A DNA stretch of 60,000 nucleotides from Takakia lepidozioides (Eukaryota; Streptophyta; Takakiopsida; Takakiales; Takakiaceae): the NCBI GenBank assembly GCA_030704615.1, contig CM060732.1:3970001-4030000 (forward strand), written 5' to 3'. Positions 1-11,119 of the stretch are shown here, piece by piece. Numbering within the stretch: position 1 is the first letter of the stretch; the number at the start of each line of letters is the position of its first letter. The notes below the pieces were generated by a model, which did no database searches, was not told the origin of the DNA, and saw only the letters and a program-made list of their open reading frames with translations. The position numbers and the translations under genes are program-made.

Positions 1-212
1 ATGACGAAAGAATATCCTTCTTGGTGAAGGAGTTGGATGGTAAAGATATTACGGAGGTGATTGCTTCCGGCAGGGAAAAGTTTGCATCTGTGCCATCGGG
101 CGGAGGCAGCGGCGGCGGTGTTGTGGTGGCTTCCGCTGGTGGAGGTGGAGGTGTTGTTGCTGCACCTGCCGGAGAAAAGGAGGAAGCCAAGGAGGAGTCT
201 GATGATGCCATG
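1..212 (+). CDS. RPP2: 60S acidic ribosomal protein P2, C-terminal part (partial)
   Basis: P2 forms the ribosomal stalk with P1 and recruits GTPase translation factors. Reading from base 3, the frame begins [18 protein letters not shown] and continues [16 protein letters not shown], a Gly/Ala/Val-rich hinge, then an acidic [14 protein letters not shown] stretch. This matches the second half of eukaryotic P2. The two bases before base 3 fit another Asp codon, so the gene continues off the left edge. The usual C-terminal tail (DDDMGFSLFD type) is not read through: after DDAMG the frame becomes unrelated and stops at 317. ATGG|GTACGG at 209-216 could be a splice donor with the last residues in a further exon, but I could not find that exon downstream. 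It is either a real exon with a distant last exon or a truncated copy. Confidence 0.75.
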
Positions 213-2281
213 GGTACGGCCTGGACGTGGTCATTGAAACGCGGGCTCCATTGCACACAGTCTGCATTTTCTGGCCCTGGAGAGCCGACATCCTCAACTG
301 CCCATTCTTTTCCCTGATGCTGGATGATGTGACCGCCGGAGCTGCCACTGCTACAGCCGCTGCTGAAGTCGCTGCTAGAGCCGCCATTGTGGCTTGACAG
401 GATGCAAAGGTGGCGGATGTGAGTTCATCATCTAGTGGAGACGTGGTAGCAAAGAAGACAAAGAAAAGAAACGGAGAGATGAAGCAGAACTTCAGATCTG
501 CAGATGTTTAGATCTTCACCGAACCGCAACATAGATAGATGAACTTGCTGCGGTTCAACCATGTTGACTAAGATCACTCCTTGAGCGGCCACCACGGCCA
601 GCAAAAATGGCAACATATGTCACGGACTGTTTTCAGTTGCACGTTTCGGTGGTGGTCAGCAGTGCACAAAAATAAAATATAGTCATTGCGGCTGGTGCTA
701 TAAGGCAGACCAAGATGTATATGGTGCACAGAGGTTGATGAATGAGGCCTAAGACAACAATCCGGGCCTGAAGTTTAAAGACCCCGAAACCTGTGATTAC
801 ACCTGCGGGGACTTACTACTATTCGTCCTAGCATTGAACGTTGTGGAACTGGTCAGCCAATCCACATCCGAGTCACTGGTGGTTACTAGCAATGGTGGGA
901 AGCTGGTGTGCGACTATAGCCAGCCACTATGAAGGAGTAGTTTGTGGGCTGGTTGATGTGAGGTTGTCTAGCTGCACATTGCGAGGAAGCAAGCAAATGG
1001 ATGGACAGGGTCAGGCTAGATTTTCTAGCAAGTGCGTAAGCTGCTGTCCAACAAGGAAAGCTGATCAGCAGTAGAAGCATGAGATGCGACGTGTGTGACT
1101 TGAGATAGATGTGCACAGGGAAGGACCAGCCGCGTAGCTTGCTTTGCGATCAGGTCTTGCATCAGGTCTAGGCGACAGTGGCGGCATTAATGTTTGTGAG
1201 ACGGGTGATCTCTTATATTAACATTGCGGCCTAGTGAAGGAAGACCAGATGAGGCTCTACATACATGACCAGCGGTGCTTTGATCCGGAGTTGCAGTTAG
1301 AAATTGTGAGACAAAAAAAAAAAAAAACATTGTAGTACATTTGGCATTTCGGCCACCAGCAGGTGCAGGTCCAATTATATCACTTGGTCCTTGAAGTGGT
1401 ACACCAGGCCGAGCTTCTCCCTTTTTTTTTTGCGTTCAGTTGGAAGTCCGCTATCAGTTCTCAAGATGGGGCAGCTTCAATCCCACCTTGGTTCTGTGCA
1501 TGTCCCTGGTCATGGGGACGTAATAATCACCCTAAGCTAGTTTAGAGTGGTGTTTGAGGTCCTGGAGAGCTTGAGCGTTTACAGCACCAGCGTATACTGT
1601 AACCCTCTCGGCTATGGCGATCTTCAGGCTGCTCTTGGGGTATATGCCAATGGTCGATGAAGGTATTAGCACCACCTTGGAAATCACAAATTGAACGTGA
1701 TGGTCTTATTGTTGGGGTTGATATGTATTTGCCCAGTACATGAATGGTTGCGGAAAGCCATCCTGGTTGTGGTCACTCTGACAGGGCAGTAGACATGGGC
1801 TCTCATATAACAACAATGAGATGGCATTGATAGCAGCAGCTTCAACAAGGTGTTCTCGTTCTGAAAATCTGGCATACCAATGAGGACATTACCTTTATCA
1901 TGGTAATTCCACTGTGGAGAGATTGAGTTAAGAATCCAAGGAATTCTTAGGGAACCAGGGAACAGGGAACCAAGACAAGTATTGACAAAAAAAAGGGGGG
2001 GGAGTTTTCCTTGTATTTGTTTTGTCTTGTTAAAAAAAAAAAAAAAAAAAGGTGTTATGCTTAAAGAGCCTGGGTGGTCATATCTTTGTCAAATGAGCTC
2101 CGTTTGACTCAGTTTTTGAGGGGATAGCTGCAGAAAGGGGAAATCTACCTATCCAAACCTGGACTCTGCTAAAAATCTATAGAATTTTTAGAGTGTGAGT
2201 GTGCCATGAAAGATCCACAATTCTGTTTCTAGAACCTGTTCTGGTCTATATGAGAGAGAAATTTGTGGATGTCCTCCTTGT
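213..2281. other. No recognisable gene
   Basis: Reading frames here are short and match nothing I know. There are A-rich tracts at about 1313-1327 and 2031-2050 and a mixed A/G run near 1986-2002. If the P2 reading continues, part of this is intron and 3' sequence. The missing P2 tail exon was looked for and not seen. Confidence 0.5.
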
Positions 2282-2854
2282 ATGGTTGGGGGAAATGAGG
2301 ACGTAATTGAAGGGCAGGTCTCGTCTCTTAGCCTGTGCACACAAGGGGACAAGATTTATGTTTCCCAAGGAACTCAGACTGATTTGAGTGGAGAACAGTT
2401 GGACGAGTTGATTGCATACTGGGAGACAGGCATTAGCAGTAGACAACAAACTGCTGTAGTTGGCATTGAGGGCCTCAATATTGCTTTGGACAGTCAGAAC
2501 TCTGTTGGAGCCAGCAGTTCTGCAGCTGTAGGTGAAATACCAAAGTGGGTGAAAACTAGGCTTGGAACACAGCCAAAGATAGCCCCGGGGACCAAGGTGT
2601 TCAGCCACAAGGCCGTGGTGTACTGGAGTAGAGGAGCAGGAACTACACAAGTTTGTGCAATCAGATAGCGTTGCAGCCGGACACGCTCTGCACAAGGCAA
2701 CCACGAGCGGGGGTTCATTAGCAAGGACAAGTTTGTTCTGTTTGAAGGAGATGCAGTCATTCGCAATGAGGACACTCGCAACCGTCTCAAAGCTTTCGAG
2801 TTGAGAGACTATCAGACCCTACCTTTGTTTTCTTTAGTGTTTAGCGGGAGATAG
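2282..2854 (+). pseudogene. Unrecognised reading frame with one in-frame TAG
   Basis: A frame of 128 codons runs from 2282 to a TAG at 2666-2668. The same frame then stays open to a TAG at 2852-2854, giving about 190 codons with one internal stop. The first part contains GDKIYVSQGTQTDLSGEQ and the second KDKFVLFEGDAVIRNEDTR. The composition looks protein-like (mixed polar, no low complexity), but I recognise no family. It lies just upstream of retrotransposon copy A on the same strand, so it may be an older element fragment or a decayed host exon. The internal TAG could come from a CAG codon, as at other places in this window, but no second copy is available for comparison. Confidence 0.35.
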
Positions 2855-3641
2855 CAAGTGTTGCTTGTCTCTACCTGGCAGAAAGAGGATGAGGGTTGGT
2901 TAGAGCGAGCTACTGTAGCTTGGGACAAGATTAGTGTGGCAGGTTTCTGGACATAGATATACCTCCTACACCTTACTATCATGCAGAGCGAGGTACTTTG
3001 AGAGAAGTCTGGCAGTTGATAGCATAGATCAGGATTAGATCTTGCTGGGTCGGGCTTCTACTCTTCCCCTCCATCTCTGTACTATTTTCATTACCTTATA
3101 CTTGTAGTTGTCAAAGCCTCTTTTGGTGGAGGCCAGTCAGTCCGGGGTTTTGGGCTGGGATATTCTGCAGGTCAGCACTGCAGATGGATTTTGGTGTGGG
3201 GGTGTTGATGTTTTGATTTCTTGTGTTTGGATCCCCCAACACCTGCATGCTTGACTGTGCGCCATGTTGTTTTGTGTGGGCGCTTGCTTTCATAGGGATT
3301 AGGCCGGATTTGATCACCGGTCAATCCTAGAGTATGCTGTCGTGGTGAGGCTGGAGTGATGACCAGCAAACCACCAGTGTTTCTTCTATGGTGAGGCTGG
3401 GTTGATGACCAGCCAACCATAGGAGTTCTTGCGGTGGATGCAGGTGCAGGTGCCCTGAGCCACTGGGATATGACCTTAAACTGCAACAGGTGCCCACCCG
3501 TGTCACACTATAGAATTAGTACTAGAGCATTATAGTGTCACGTGGGGGAGGTGCACATTGTGAGTGTCATCACGGAGTTACCCAGGGTTCTGAGGGAGTA
3601 CGGCTACAGGCAGTAGCGGTGAGAGTGGTTCACTAGACGAG

Positions 3642-5161
3642 GTGTTCGTTCAGACCACCTTCACTCCACCCTCAACTAGTGCAGAGTCAGACAGACACTC
3701 GGAGGCTTCATCAACAGGTGTGCAGTTTCATTCGCCATTGTTGTGGGACGACATGGAGGAGATGTATGGAGCTACCAAGGGGCCTCGTAGGTACTCTAGA
3801 GCTGTGGGCACAATCGAGTTGGATGACTTTATCTAGGAGTTCGACAGCTGGTGTGATTTGCAGCAGATGCGCAATCCACATATATTCACCCCATTCATGG
3901 CGTTGAAAGGACTGTTCCAGCATTTGGAAGGCCCGTCTATGGACGATTACCACGAGTTCAGGCGAGGACATGAAGTAGAGATTGAGGAGTAGAGGATGTA
4001 TTGGTCACCTGACTATGTCTCCATTACTCGAACACGCGACCAGTAGCTGCATCAGTACCAATATCTCCACTGTCCCACTAGTAGTGGAACAAGTAGTGCG
4101 GTACTTCTACAGGTGGGGTAAAAAGGTGCTACTACTCCTCCTGCCACGACTACAACACATGTGCCTAGATTCAACCCGGTGGTGGAGTTCTTTCAGGAGT
4201 TGCGGAGGAACTACCAAGGTGTACGGACAGAGAAGCTGCGAAGTTTGCAAGACTTCCAACGCAAACCCAATGAGAGCTTGCGAGAGGCCTACACTCGTAT
4301 GAGGCGCTTGATAAGTGTGACCCAAGGGGTTACTGAAGCTCAGGCAATCCAGTTCTGGTATGGAATTTTGGACACGGAGCTCAGGAGAAGGGTGCGGGAT
4401 GCAACCCTGTTACAAGCAGCCCAACCCACATTAGCAGATGTGTTTCTGCTGGCTGAGCGGATTGAGCTCAACATGGTGGAGGAGCGAGTTGTTACCATTG
4501 ATTTGGCAAAGACCCTGCAAGGCGCAGCTGCCAGCCCCACAGGCACAGGGACTGCCCACCAACATGGTCAGGGGGGCAAGGTTTCCCAACCCAAGTTCCA
4601 TGGAGCTTACAGGGGACCTCACGTGCAGAGGCCCGTGGCATCTTTTGCAGGCCAACAACAACCAGGGGTGATATGTTGGACATGTGGAGGACCCCATGTC
4701 AAGAGAGATTGCCCAGAGAGTGGTAGAAGGCCGGCACAAGCACAGCCTGCACAGTTGCAGTGTGGGCATTGTGGCATGGGCATGGAGATGCCCAGTGTTA
4801 TGACTTGCATCCTGAGTTGCGCCTAGGCCAGTTCCAAGGGAACAATGGTGGCCGGGGGCGAGGTGGACTAGCCCAGAGAGGACGAGGTGGTCGAGCACGA
4901 GGTGCAGGCCGAGGGCAAGCTCAACATGGCCAAGGACGCGGAGATCAGGGTGTTGACCAAGGCATGGTCAACCGGCTTCAGCAGCTAGAGCAGAGGCTCG
5001 CTGCCATGGCTACAGCTCAGGTGGTACCGGCTCCCAGGAAGGATGGTCCACCTCCTGCTCCTGAGGGAGGAGATATGGGAGACATGGGATTCATGTGTGG
5101 AGCAGCACTATCACTAGAGCAGGTGGAGTCTGCTGCAGCCGTGACTCGAGGAGCAGCATGA
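3642..5161 (+). pseudogene. Copy A gag (capsid-like region, zinc knuckles, RG-rich tail), broken
   Basis: Gag would package the element RNA. Blocks in order: a leader region with DMEEMYGATKGPRRYS; a retrotransposon-gag region (ELRRNYQGVRTEKLRSLQDF ... ESLREAYTRMRRL ... FWYGILDTELRRRVRD) at about 4,185-4,480; a first zinc knuckle CWTCGGPHVKRDC at about 4,675-4,715; a second one of the CGHCGxGHGxAQC type near 4,760-4,800 that is split by a frameshift here but intact in copy B; and an RG-rich basic stretch (GGRGRGGLAQRGRGGRARGA) to about 4,930. Stops include TAG 3834-3836 (copy B has CAA), TAG 3990-3992 (B has TGG) and TGA 5159-5161 (B has CGA). Confidence 0.8.
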
Positions 5162-6176
5162 GTTCCTGAGCCACGAGGTGCAGAGGTGGAATTGGATCCA
5201 CAGCGTGGGGAGGCAAGCCATCAGGCGAGGCTTCCTCAGTCATTCACATTGGCGGAGACTGTGTCGATGCCATCCATGGCACCTAGTTCTCGCTCGACTG
5301 TTACCGAGGCGGAGGTTACTATGCCATTGGGGAGAGCTACACGTGCAGCACTGACACCTGCTACCAAGGCTAGTGCAGCCGGTGTGTTATTGGGGCAGCC
5401 ACCTCTGTGTGTCAAGCCCCACTGTTCTCGGCAACCATGATTGCGACGCCGGGGGTAAGACCAGCTGCAGTGTTAGACTAGCAGCAACACTCTGTGAGAG
5501 TGGGGAGGTCACTTCATCTTCTGCGGAGTTAGTGGAAGGTGTAGTGGCAGAGGGATCCTTGGAGTTGAGGGTCAAGACTGCCACGGCTACGCCATGGCAA
5601 GCTGCAGCGGCCAGGTTGACGGAGCTGCCCGCTAGGCCAGCCTTTGAGCGCGCCATGGTGACACCTGGAGTTGTCTTGTTAGACAACCATGAGGGCATTT
5701 TCTCATTGAGTGGACCGGCAGGCAAGAAGTACCGGGCCACTTCGGGTCTTGTTGGACTCAGGAGCTCAGCCACTGATGTTGGGCAGAGCTGCTATTGCAG
5801 GTTTGGGCCTCATGGAGGCGGATATGGAGCCTTGTCCTTTCCAGATACGACATCTCTGGGAGGATCAGAGCAGGCTCGGGGCATGACACGGCGTGAGTTG
5901 GCCATTGGACTACAGCCGGATCACCCTACAGATGGCTCAGTGATGCGAGCCAAGGCCATTGTGACAGACGCGGTCTCGTACGATGTCCTGGTTGGTGGGG
6001 CAGTGTTGTACCCCATGGGCTTCACCCTGGATTTTTGGGAGGAGTCAGCTTCCTATAGGCCTGGATGGCAGTCAGGGGAGGGTCGTCGTGTACAGCTCCC
6101 TGTGACATTCATTGGAGGTATTGCGGCTGCCAACGGGCAGGATGCCAACACTAGCCGCCTTTACAGCTGCAGTTAG
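5162..6176 (+). pseudogene. Copy A aspartic protease and preceding linker
   Basis: This region corresponds to the long protease frame of copy B at 14,623-15,843. The catalytic motif is at about 5,749-5,763 (LLDSGAQPL, Asp codon 5755-5757), in a different frame from the flanking sequence because of local indels. Downstream, DAVSYDVLVGGAVLYPMGFT and DFWEESASYRPGWQ (about 5,968-6,070) match copy B. Retroviral-type proteases of this fold act as homodimers to mature Gag and Pol. The linker before it (about 5,200-5,550) is Ala/Thr/Pro-rich and of unknown role. The copy is frameshifted, so it is not expected to be active. Confidence 0.7.
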
Positions 6177-6399
6177 TTGGCGTGGAGAGTTGCTGGAAGG
6201 CAATGCCCATGCAGAGGATGTGCCACCTTCAGCAGAGTAGGATGACATGCATGGTACGGCGGAGTTGCCTGCCATGGTTGCTCACACTCCATTATGGGGT
6301 ACGAGCAAGGATTTGCAGCAGGTTGCTGATGGACGGGTGCAACAAGCCTGGGTAGAGCCTTCGTACCGTTAGGAGAAGAGGAGAGTGCGGTGATTGCAC

Positions 6400-7255
6400 A
6401 GGACCACCTCAGTTGTCGCCATTGGATACCACACCTCTTGTGTGGCAGTGCCCCGGATGAAGACATATGCCTTCTGGACTTGTTTGGCGGGATCAGCACT
6501 GGATTGGCTGCAGTACTGTAGGCAGGTGTACGAGTTCAACGTTACCTGTATGTGGAGAGGGATGAGACTGCACGACGCATCTCACTGTGCCATGTTGCTC
6601 AGTTGGTACAGCAGTACTACCCTGATTTTGTTGCCAGTGTCTGCTGCAGTTCGTGGATACAACAAGCCTTGTCAGCAGACATTTCGTTGCTGGGGGCGCA
6701 GGATTTGGAGCAGGTTGGCTCCATTGATCTGGTAGTGGCAGGTTGGCCCTGCCAAGGGCATTCATCAGCCGGGCATGACAATGGATTGCGAGACTCGAGG
6801 ACGGGTCTATTTTGGAGATGGTGCGGGTTTTGCGCCACTTGCAGCTTCATCAAGCTGTATCTCCAGCATACATCTTGGAGAATGTGCCACTGATGGGTGA
6901 TTCTCGGGCCAGGGTGATGGCCAGTGTGCATCAAGTCCGGTCGTGGCTTGTGTCAGCAGTGTTGCTGGATGCAGCTGCAATGGGATCACGGGCTCATCGT
7001 CCACGGCTATGTGGAACTGATGCCACCACACTGCTCAAGCGTGCATTTGATGGGGTGCAGCGGCCAACACACCTCATATTGGACAGCATTTTGGACACAG
7101 GGAGGCAATCTCAACGTGTGAGACACGATGACCGTTCGCCTTTGGTAGTGGTCAACAGGGTGGGTCAACCACGAGCAGCATTACCTACACTGCTCAGCTT
7201 CCCAGGATCCCATGCTTTTCGGGATGGTGGACCTGGCCTCCTGTGGGATGCTTAG
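6400..7255 (+). pseudogene. Copy A cytosine-5 DNA methyltransferase domain inside the retrotransposon
   Basis: C5 methyltransferases move a methyl group from S-adenosylmethionine to cytosine in DNA. Motif I (AdoMet binding), LDLFGGISTGLA, lies at about 6,475-6,512. The catalytic motif IV GWPCQG is at 6,741-6,758, with the nucleophile Cys codon at 6750-6752. Motif VI ILENVP is at about 6,872-6,889, and an HRPRL segment at about 6,990-7,005 sits where motif VIII is expected. The block lies between protease and RT in the element and is repeated in copy B, so it belongs to the element and is not a chance insertion. In copy A a base is missing in the run after TTTTGG (about 6,810; copy B has TTTTGGG), shifting frame between motifs IV and VI. 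The sequence after about 7,080 is poorly recognisable. Methyltransferase-bearing retrotransposons are known from charophytes and dinoflagellates; assignment to a DNMT subfamily is not attempted. Confidence 0.85.
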
Positions 7256-7712
7256 TTGCAGCAGTTAGTGGAGCCTAATGCCGATGAGCAAGAGCGGGCT
7301 ATGGGGTTTTCCACTGGGATCACGGCGGTGCCTCCTCTTTCTGAGGCATCACGTTGTCAGGTGTTGGGGCAAGCAATGGATCTCAATTGCTTGACCTGGA
7401 TTATCAGCTTGGCTATGACTGAGCAACGTAGTGGTGCGGAGTGCACTTCCCTTGACGGTCTCTCTGCCTACCAAGACGGTACAGGCAGCGAGTGGGGGCG
7501 AGCCGGTGATGACCACAGGGTGTAGACATCCATGGCACACGTGGGAGGTGCTCGAGGTTCAGAGGGAGTTGGCAGCCAAAGCAGTTGTGATGGATGAGGT
7601 TGGGGATTCTTCTCGGGTTGATGAGGTCCTCAAGGATGAGATGATGGGGCAGGATGAGACCTTGTCATTGACTGAGCAGGCAGGGAGTACTGCTCAAGAG
7701 GTTGCGGCATAG
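7256..7712 (+). other. Linker between methyltransferase and RT in copy A
   Basis: After the methyltransferase stop, a partly open frame runs with VEPNADEQERAMGF and LGQAMDLNCLTWIISL, then an acidic stretch to 7712. The same segment is in copy C (about 37,111-37,760, minus strand), where one frame holds an acidic, Lys-rich coiled-coil-like sequence (LKEKYEEWGEPYTEDQLEAK). It is conserved between copies but I recognise no domain. It may be the N-terminal extension of RT. Confidence 0.5.
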
Positions 7713-7724
7713 CAACCACGGGAC

Positions 7725-9350
7725 GTGTCCTCTACCTCTAAGCCCATTGGACTTAAGGTTGCAGGTACGGAGGACAATTGGGAGCCTGACATTAGACCCA
7801 TTGTCACCGGAGGAGAGAGACGACGTATATGGTGGTTCCTGAGGGCTTACAGGAATTGCTTTGCCTTCAGTTTGAAGGACTTAGGAGCACTGAAGGGTCA
7901 AGAGATTCGCATTGAATTGGCTACTGACACGCCAATCTTTCGGAGACCCTATAGATATAGTGACATGGAGAGGTCCTTGATTCAGATGAGAACTCAGGAC
8001 CTTTGGGAGGCTGGTTTGGTGGAGCTATCTGGGGGAGAGTATGCTTCAGCCACAGTGATGCCAGCTAAGAAGGATGTCTATGGCAATTGGACGGAGAGAC
8101 GTATGTGCGGTGATTACCGGCCTGTAAATCGTTAAAGAACCAAGTCCGATAGGTATGCTTATGCCGACACAGAGGAGATCTTTGTGCCATTTTGGGCACC
8201 AGGTCTACTTAGCGCCATTTAGCACGTTGGATTTACGATCCGGCATATCACCAATTTGCCGATCAAGGAGGCGGTAAGCAAAGACGGCATTCTGGGGGAT
8301 CATGAGCACGGGAAGGATTTCTGTACCATGGCTGTTCTTACCATTGTGCTTAAGAACGCTCCGACAGAATTTCAGAAAGTCTGGACAGGATTCTAGCAGG
8401 GGTGGAGTTTGCTCGGTGCTACATAGATACATCATCATTTTTTAGTGCTACGGTGGAAGAGCATGAGAGACACCTTCAGGGGTATTTTAGCGCTTGAGGG
8501 CGCACGGATTAAGTTTCACATCCGGAAAGTGCAAAAGTTTTTCCACAACCAGATTGAGTATCTGGGTCACATGACATATCCTGGAGGATTGGGGGTACAT
8601 CAGACTAAGTAGAGTCCATTCACAGGTTCCACGCCCCACGGATGTGAGCCGAGTTTCGAGCTTTCATGGGGTTAGCAAACTATTATAGACGATTTGTTAA
8701 GGGATTTAGTGCCATTGCAAATGCTCTAACCAAGCTGACCAAGGTGGACGGAGTGGCAGTGGGAAGATGAGCAAGAACAAGCTTTTCAAGAGCTCAAGGC
8801 GAGGTTGATCTCGGCGCCCATCTTGAACACCTATCAGGGGGCGTCCTTTTCAGCTTCATACATATTGGAGCATGCTATATCTTTGAGCGGTGCTCACACA
8901 GTGTATGATGAGGGAAGAGTTTCTTGTGGCTATGCTAGCCGCTCGAACAACGTTGCCAGAGTCTAAGTATACCTCATATGAGGGAGAATGCTTAGCTGCA
9001 GTGTGGGCCCGTGGCACACTTCAGGTGCTATCTATACGGAAATCTCTTCACTCTTGTCACGGATCCCCAAACCACTCAAGTGGTTGATGGAGTCAGACAA
9101 GCTTACGGGGAAGCTTGCACGGTAGGACTCATCCTTCAAGAGTATGACTTTCAGGTGGTGCATCGACCGGGTTTGTCAATCGCAATGCATATGGGTTGAG
9201 TCGCAATCCATACACGAGCCCAAGCATATGACACTGGAGCTCGGTGGGCATGGTGAGACGGACGAGGAGATGGTGCCCGGATGGCATGCATCTGCATTTC
9301 TGTGTATCTTGGCAGTGGAAGCCAGGTTGGACCTGCAACAGGGATGACTG
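7725..9350 (+). pseudogene. Copy A reverse transcriptase and RNase H, heavily frameshifted
   Basis: The RT N-terminal part is clear at 7,725-8,135 (IRPIVTGGERRRIWWFLRAY ... RRPYRYSDMERSLIQ ... MPAKKDVYGNWTERRMCGDYR). From about 8,135 on, many small indels break the frame. The catalytic box, CYIDDIIF in copy C, reads CYID followed by a shifted frame at about 8,417-8,430. A YLGHM block is at about 8,560. RNase H-like remnants are at 8,890-9,200 (SYEGECLAAVWA, then HFRCYLYGNLFTLVTD). RT copies element RNA into DNA and RNase H removes the RNA strand. This part of A is much more damaged than the same part of C. Confidence 0.75.
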
Positions 9351-9597
9351 TAGATAGAGTTGTCTGAGGACCCTGAGGCCAGCAATGAGCAAGGTGGCGC
9401 CAAAGATATACATGAGGATTCAGTTGTGTTGGACTACCCTCCTCACTGGAGACACTGTAGCCACTGTGACTGCCAAGGAGAGGGAATCGGATCCTACAAC
9501 AAGCCAAGAGTTTCAAGTGTGAGGGACACACCTACTCCGAGTGTGGGAGGATGGTCGAGTGAGGATTGTGCCTCACCCAACACAGCGGGCACGGTTT

Positions 9598-10859
9598 AGT
9601 GCGGCATGCCCATGAGGAGTTGGGGCATTTTTGGGTGCGACGCACTCATAGTCTACTGCAGCAGGGCAGTATTGGTGGCGTGGTATGCACACAGAGGTGC
9701 AACAATTTTTGGCTAGGTGCATGTGTGTGACAGGGTGCGTACTTCATTCAACGCCCCTACTCCACAATTGCACCCTCTTCCGATCATGGGATTGGGCTAC
9801 AGGTGGAGTCTTGACTTTGCAGGGCCGTTGCCACTGACCATGCGCCACAACAAAAATACGTGGGTGTTGGTGATGGAGCACTCTTCTCCAAGTGGATTGA
9901 GTTGGTTCCATTGCTTGATAAGGCTAGTGAGGGAACTGCCTATGCATTCTTGGATTGTGTGCTTAGCCGATTTCGGTGCTCCAGCTTGAGGTACTCACGG
10001 ACCAAGGGAGAGAGTTCTTGGGGGAGTTTCAGGCTTTGTGTGAGGCCTTGATAGACCACCGCACCACTTTCTCAGGATCATCCTGAGGGCCGATGGCTTG
10101 GCAGAGAGAGTTGTTCAGACAGTAAAGAGGGGTTTGCGCAAGTATGGCTTGCAGAAAAGACACCTAGGAGATTGGGACCTTCAGTTACCCTGGTTAGCCA
10201 TGGGCTACAGATTCAGCAAGCAATCATCACTTGCCTCCTTCTCACCATACTTTCTTCTCTTTGGCCGAGAGCCGGATTTGCCTACATCCATTCGCAGGGA
10301 AGCTGCTACAGTTCTTAACCTTGACGATCCGGACGTGTGGGTACGTGCATGTGAGCAGCGTGCAGAGTTGTTCAAGAAAGTCATGCCCATGGCTCTTGAG
10401 AACCTTGCCATTGCACAACACCGTGATACGTTGAGGTATGCTACCATACGTGGTGGGGGCTATCGTCCTGGGGTTCGGAGATTCAACCCTGGTGACTATG
10501 TCTATCTGCAGCAGACTGCTCCTACGACCTTGGATGTGACTGCTGGACGTGTTATTTTGAGGGTTCGAGAGGTCTTGCCCTCAGGCGTCTTGGTCTTGGA
10601 GGGTCGGGATGGCATAACTTGGAAGGACCATGTGCGTAATTGTGCGCCATGTCACCTTCCGAATGTCGATGGTAGGATTGACCCAAACCTGGCAATGGTA
10701 TCTGCAAGTTTGAGGTGCATGTTGTGTGGGTCTGCTAAAGGGGCAGCCACCATGCTGGTGTGTGATCGATGCTCTAGAGGTTGGCATATGGGATGCTTGA
10801 CTCCACCTCTTGAGATGGTTCCGGATGGGGATTGGTTATGTCCACAATGCATTGGATAG
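9598..10859 (+). pseudogene. Copy A integrase fused to a C-terminal PHD finger
   Basis: The integrase zinc-binding region (RHAHEELGHFxVRRTHSLLQ type) is at about 9,598-9,720. The catalytic core is broken across frames at 9,780-10,100 (SLDFAGPLPLTM). From 10,098 one uninterrupted frame of 253 codons covers the rest: AERVVQTVKRGLRKYGLQ, the FSPYFLLFGREPDLPTSIR region, an integrase C-terminal barrel (YRPGVRRFNPGDYVYLQQT ... GRVILRVREVLPSGVL), and a PHD finger at about 10,711-10,853. The finger shows C4HC3 spacing: CMLC, CDRC, WHMGC, WLCPQC. PHD fingers usually read histone H3 tails, so it may steer integration to particular chromatin, in the place where chromoviruses keep a chromodomain. The fusion is in frame and present in all three copies. 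Confidence 0.85.
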
Positions 10860-11108
10860 TGGGAGTGGATACAACCATGGGAGGCTAACAAGAAATGCAA
10901 GGCCAAGCTACTAGGAGACCTTGAACACACGAGATCCTAACTCAAGTTCACAGATTGCAAGACGGCGACTAACGATGGGGCTACTCTTGTACCCGACCTC
11001 TTGGTCTACAGAGTTTGAGTACAACAGGGCCAGTGATAGAGGACTTAGTACGGCTATGGCTACTACATCTTGTAGCTATCTGGAGTTAGAGGGACCTATC
11101 CACCTGTT

Positions 11109-11119
11109 AGGGGGGCGAT
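11109..11119 (+). promoter_or_regulatory. Polypurine tract of copy A
   Basis: TAGGGGGGCGAT stands directly before TGTGGCAG, the apparent start of the 3' LTR. The same tract, on the opposite strand, precedes the LTR starts of copies B (12,199-12,210) and C (33,825-33,836). It would prime plus-strand DNA synthesis. Confidence 0.7.

Noticed and set aside
3090-3640. A primer-binding site for copies A and B.
   Set aside because: No TGGTATCAGAGC-like or other tRNA 3'-end complement was found at the edge of the shared leader.
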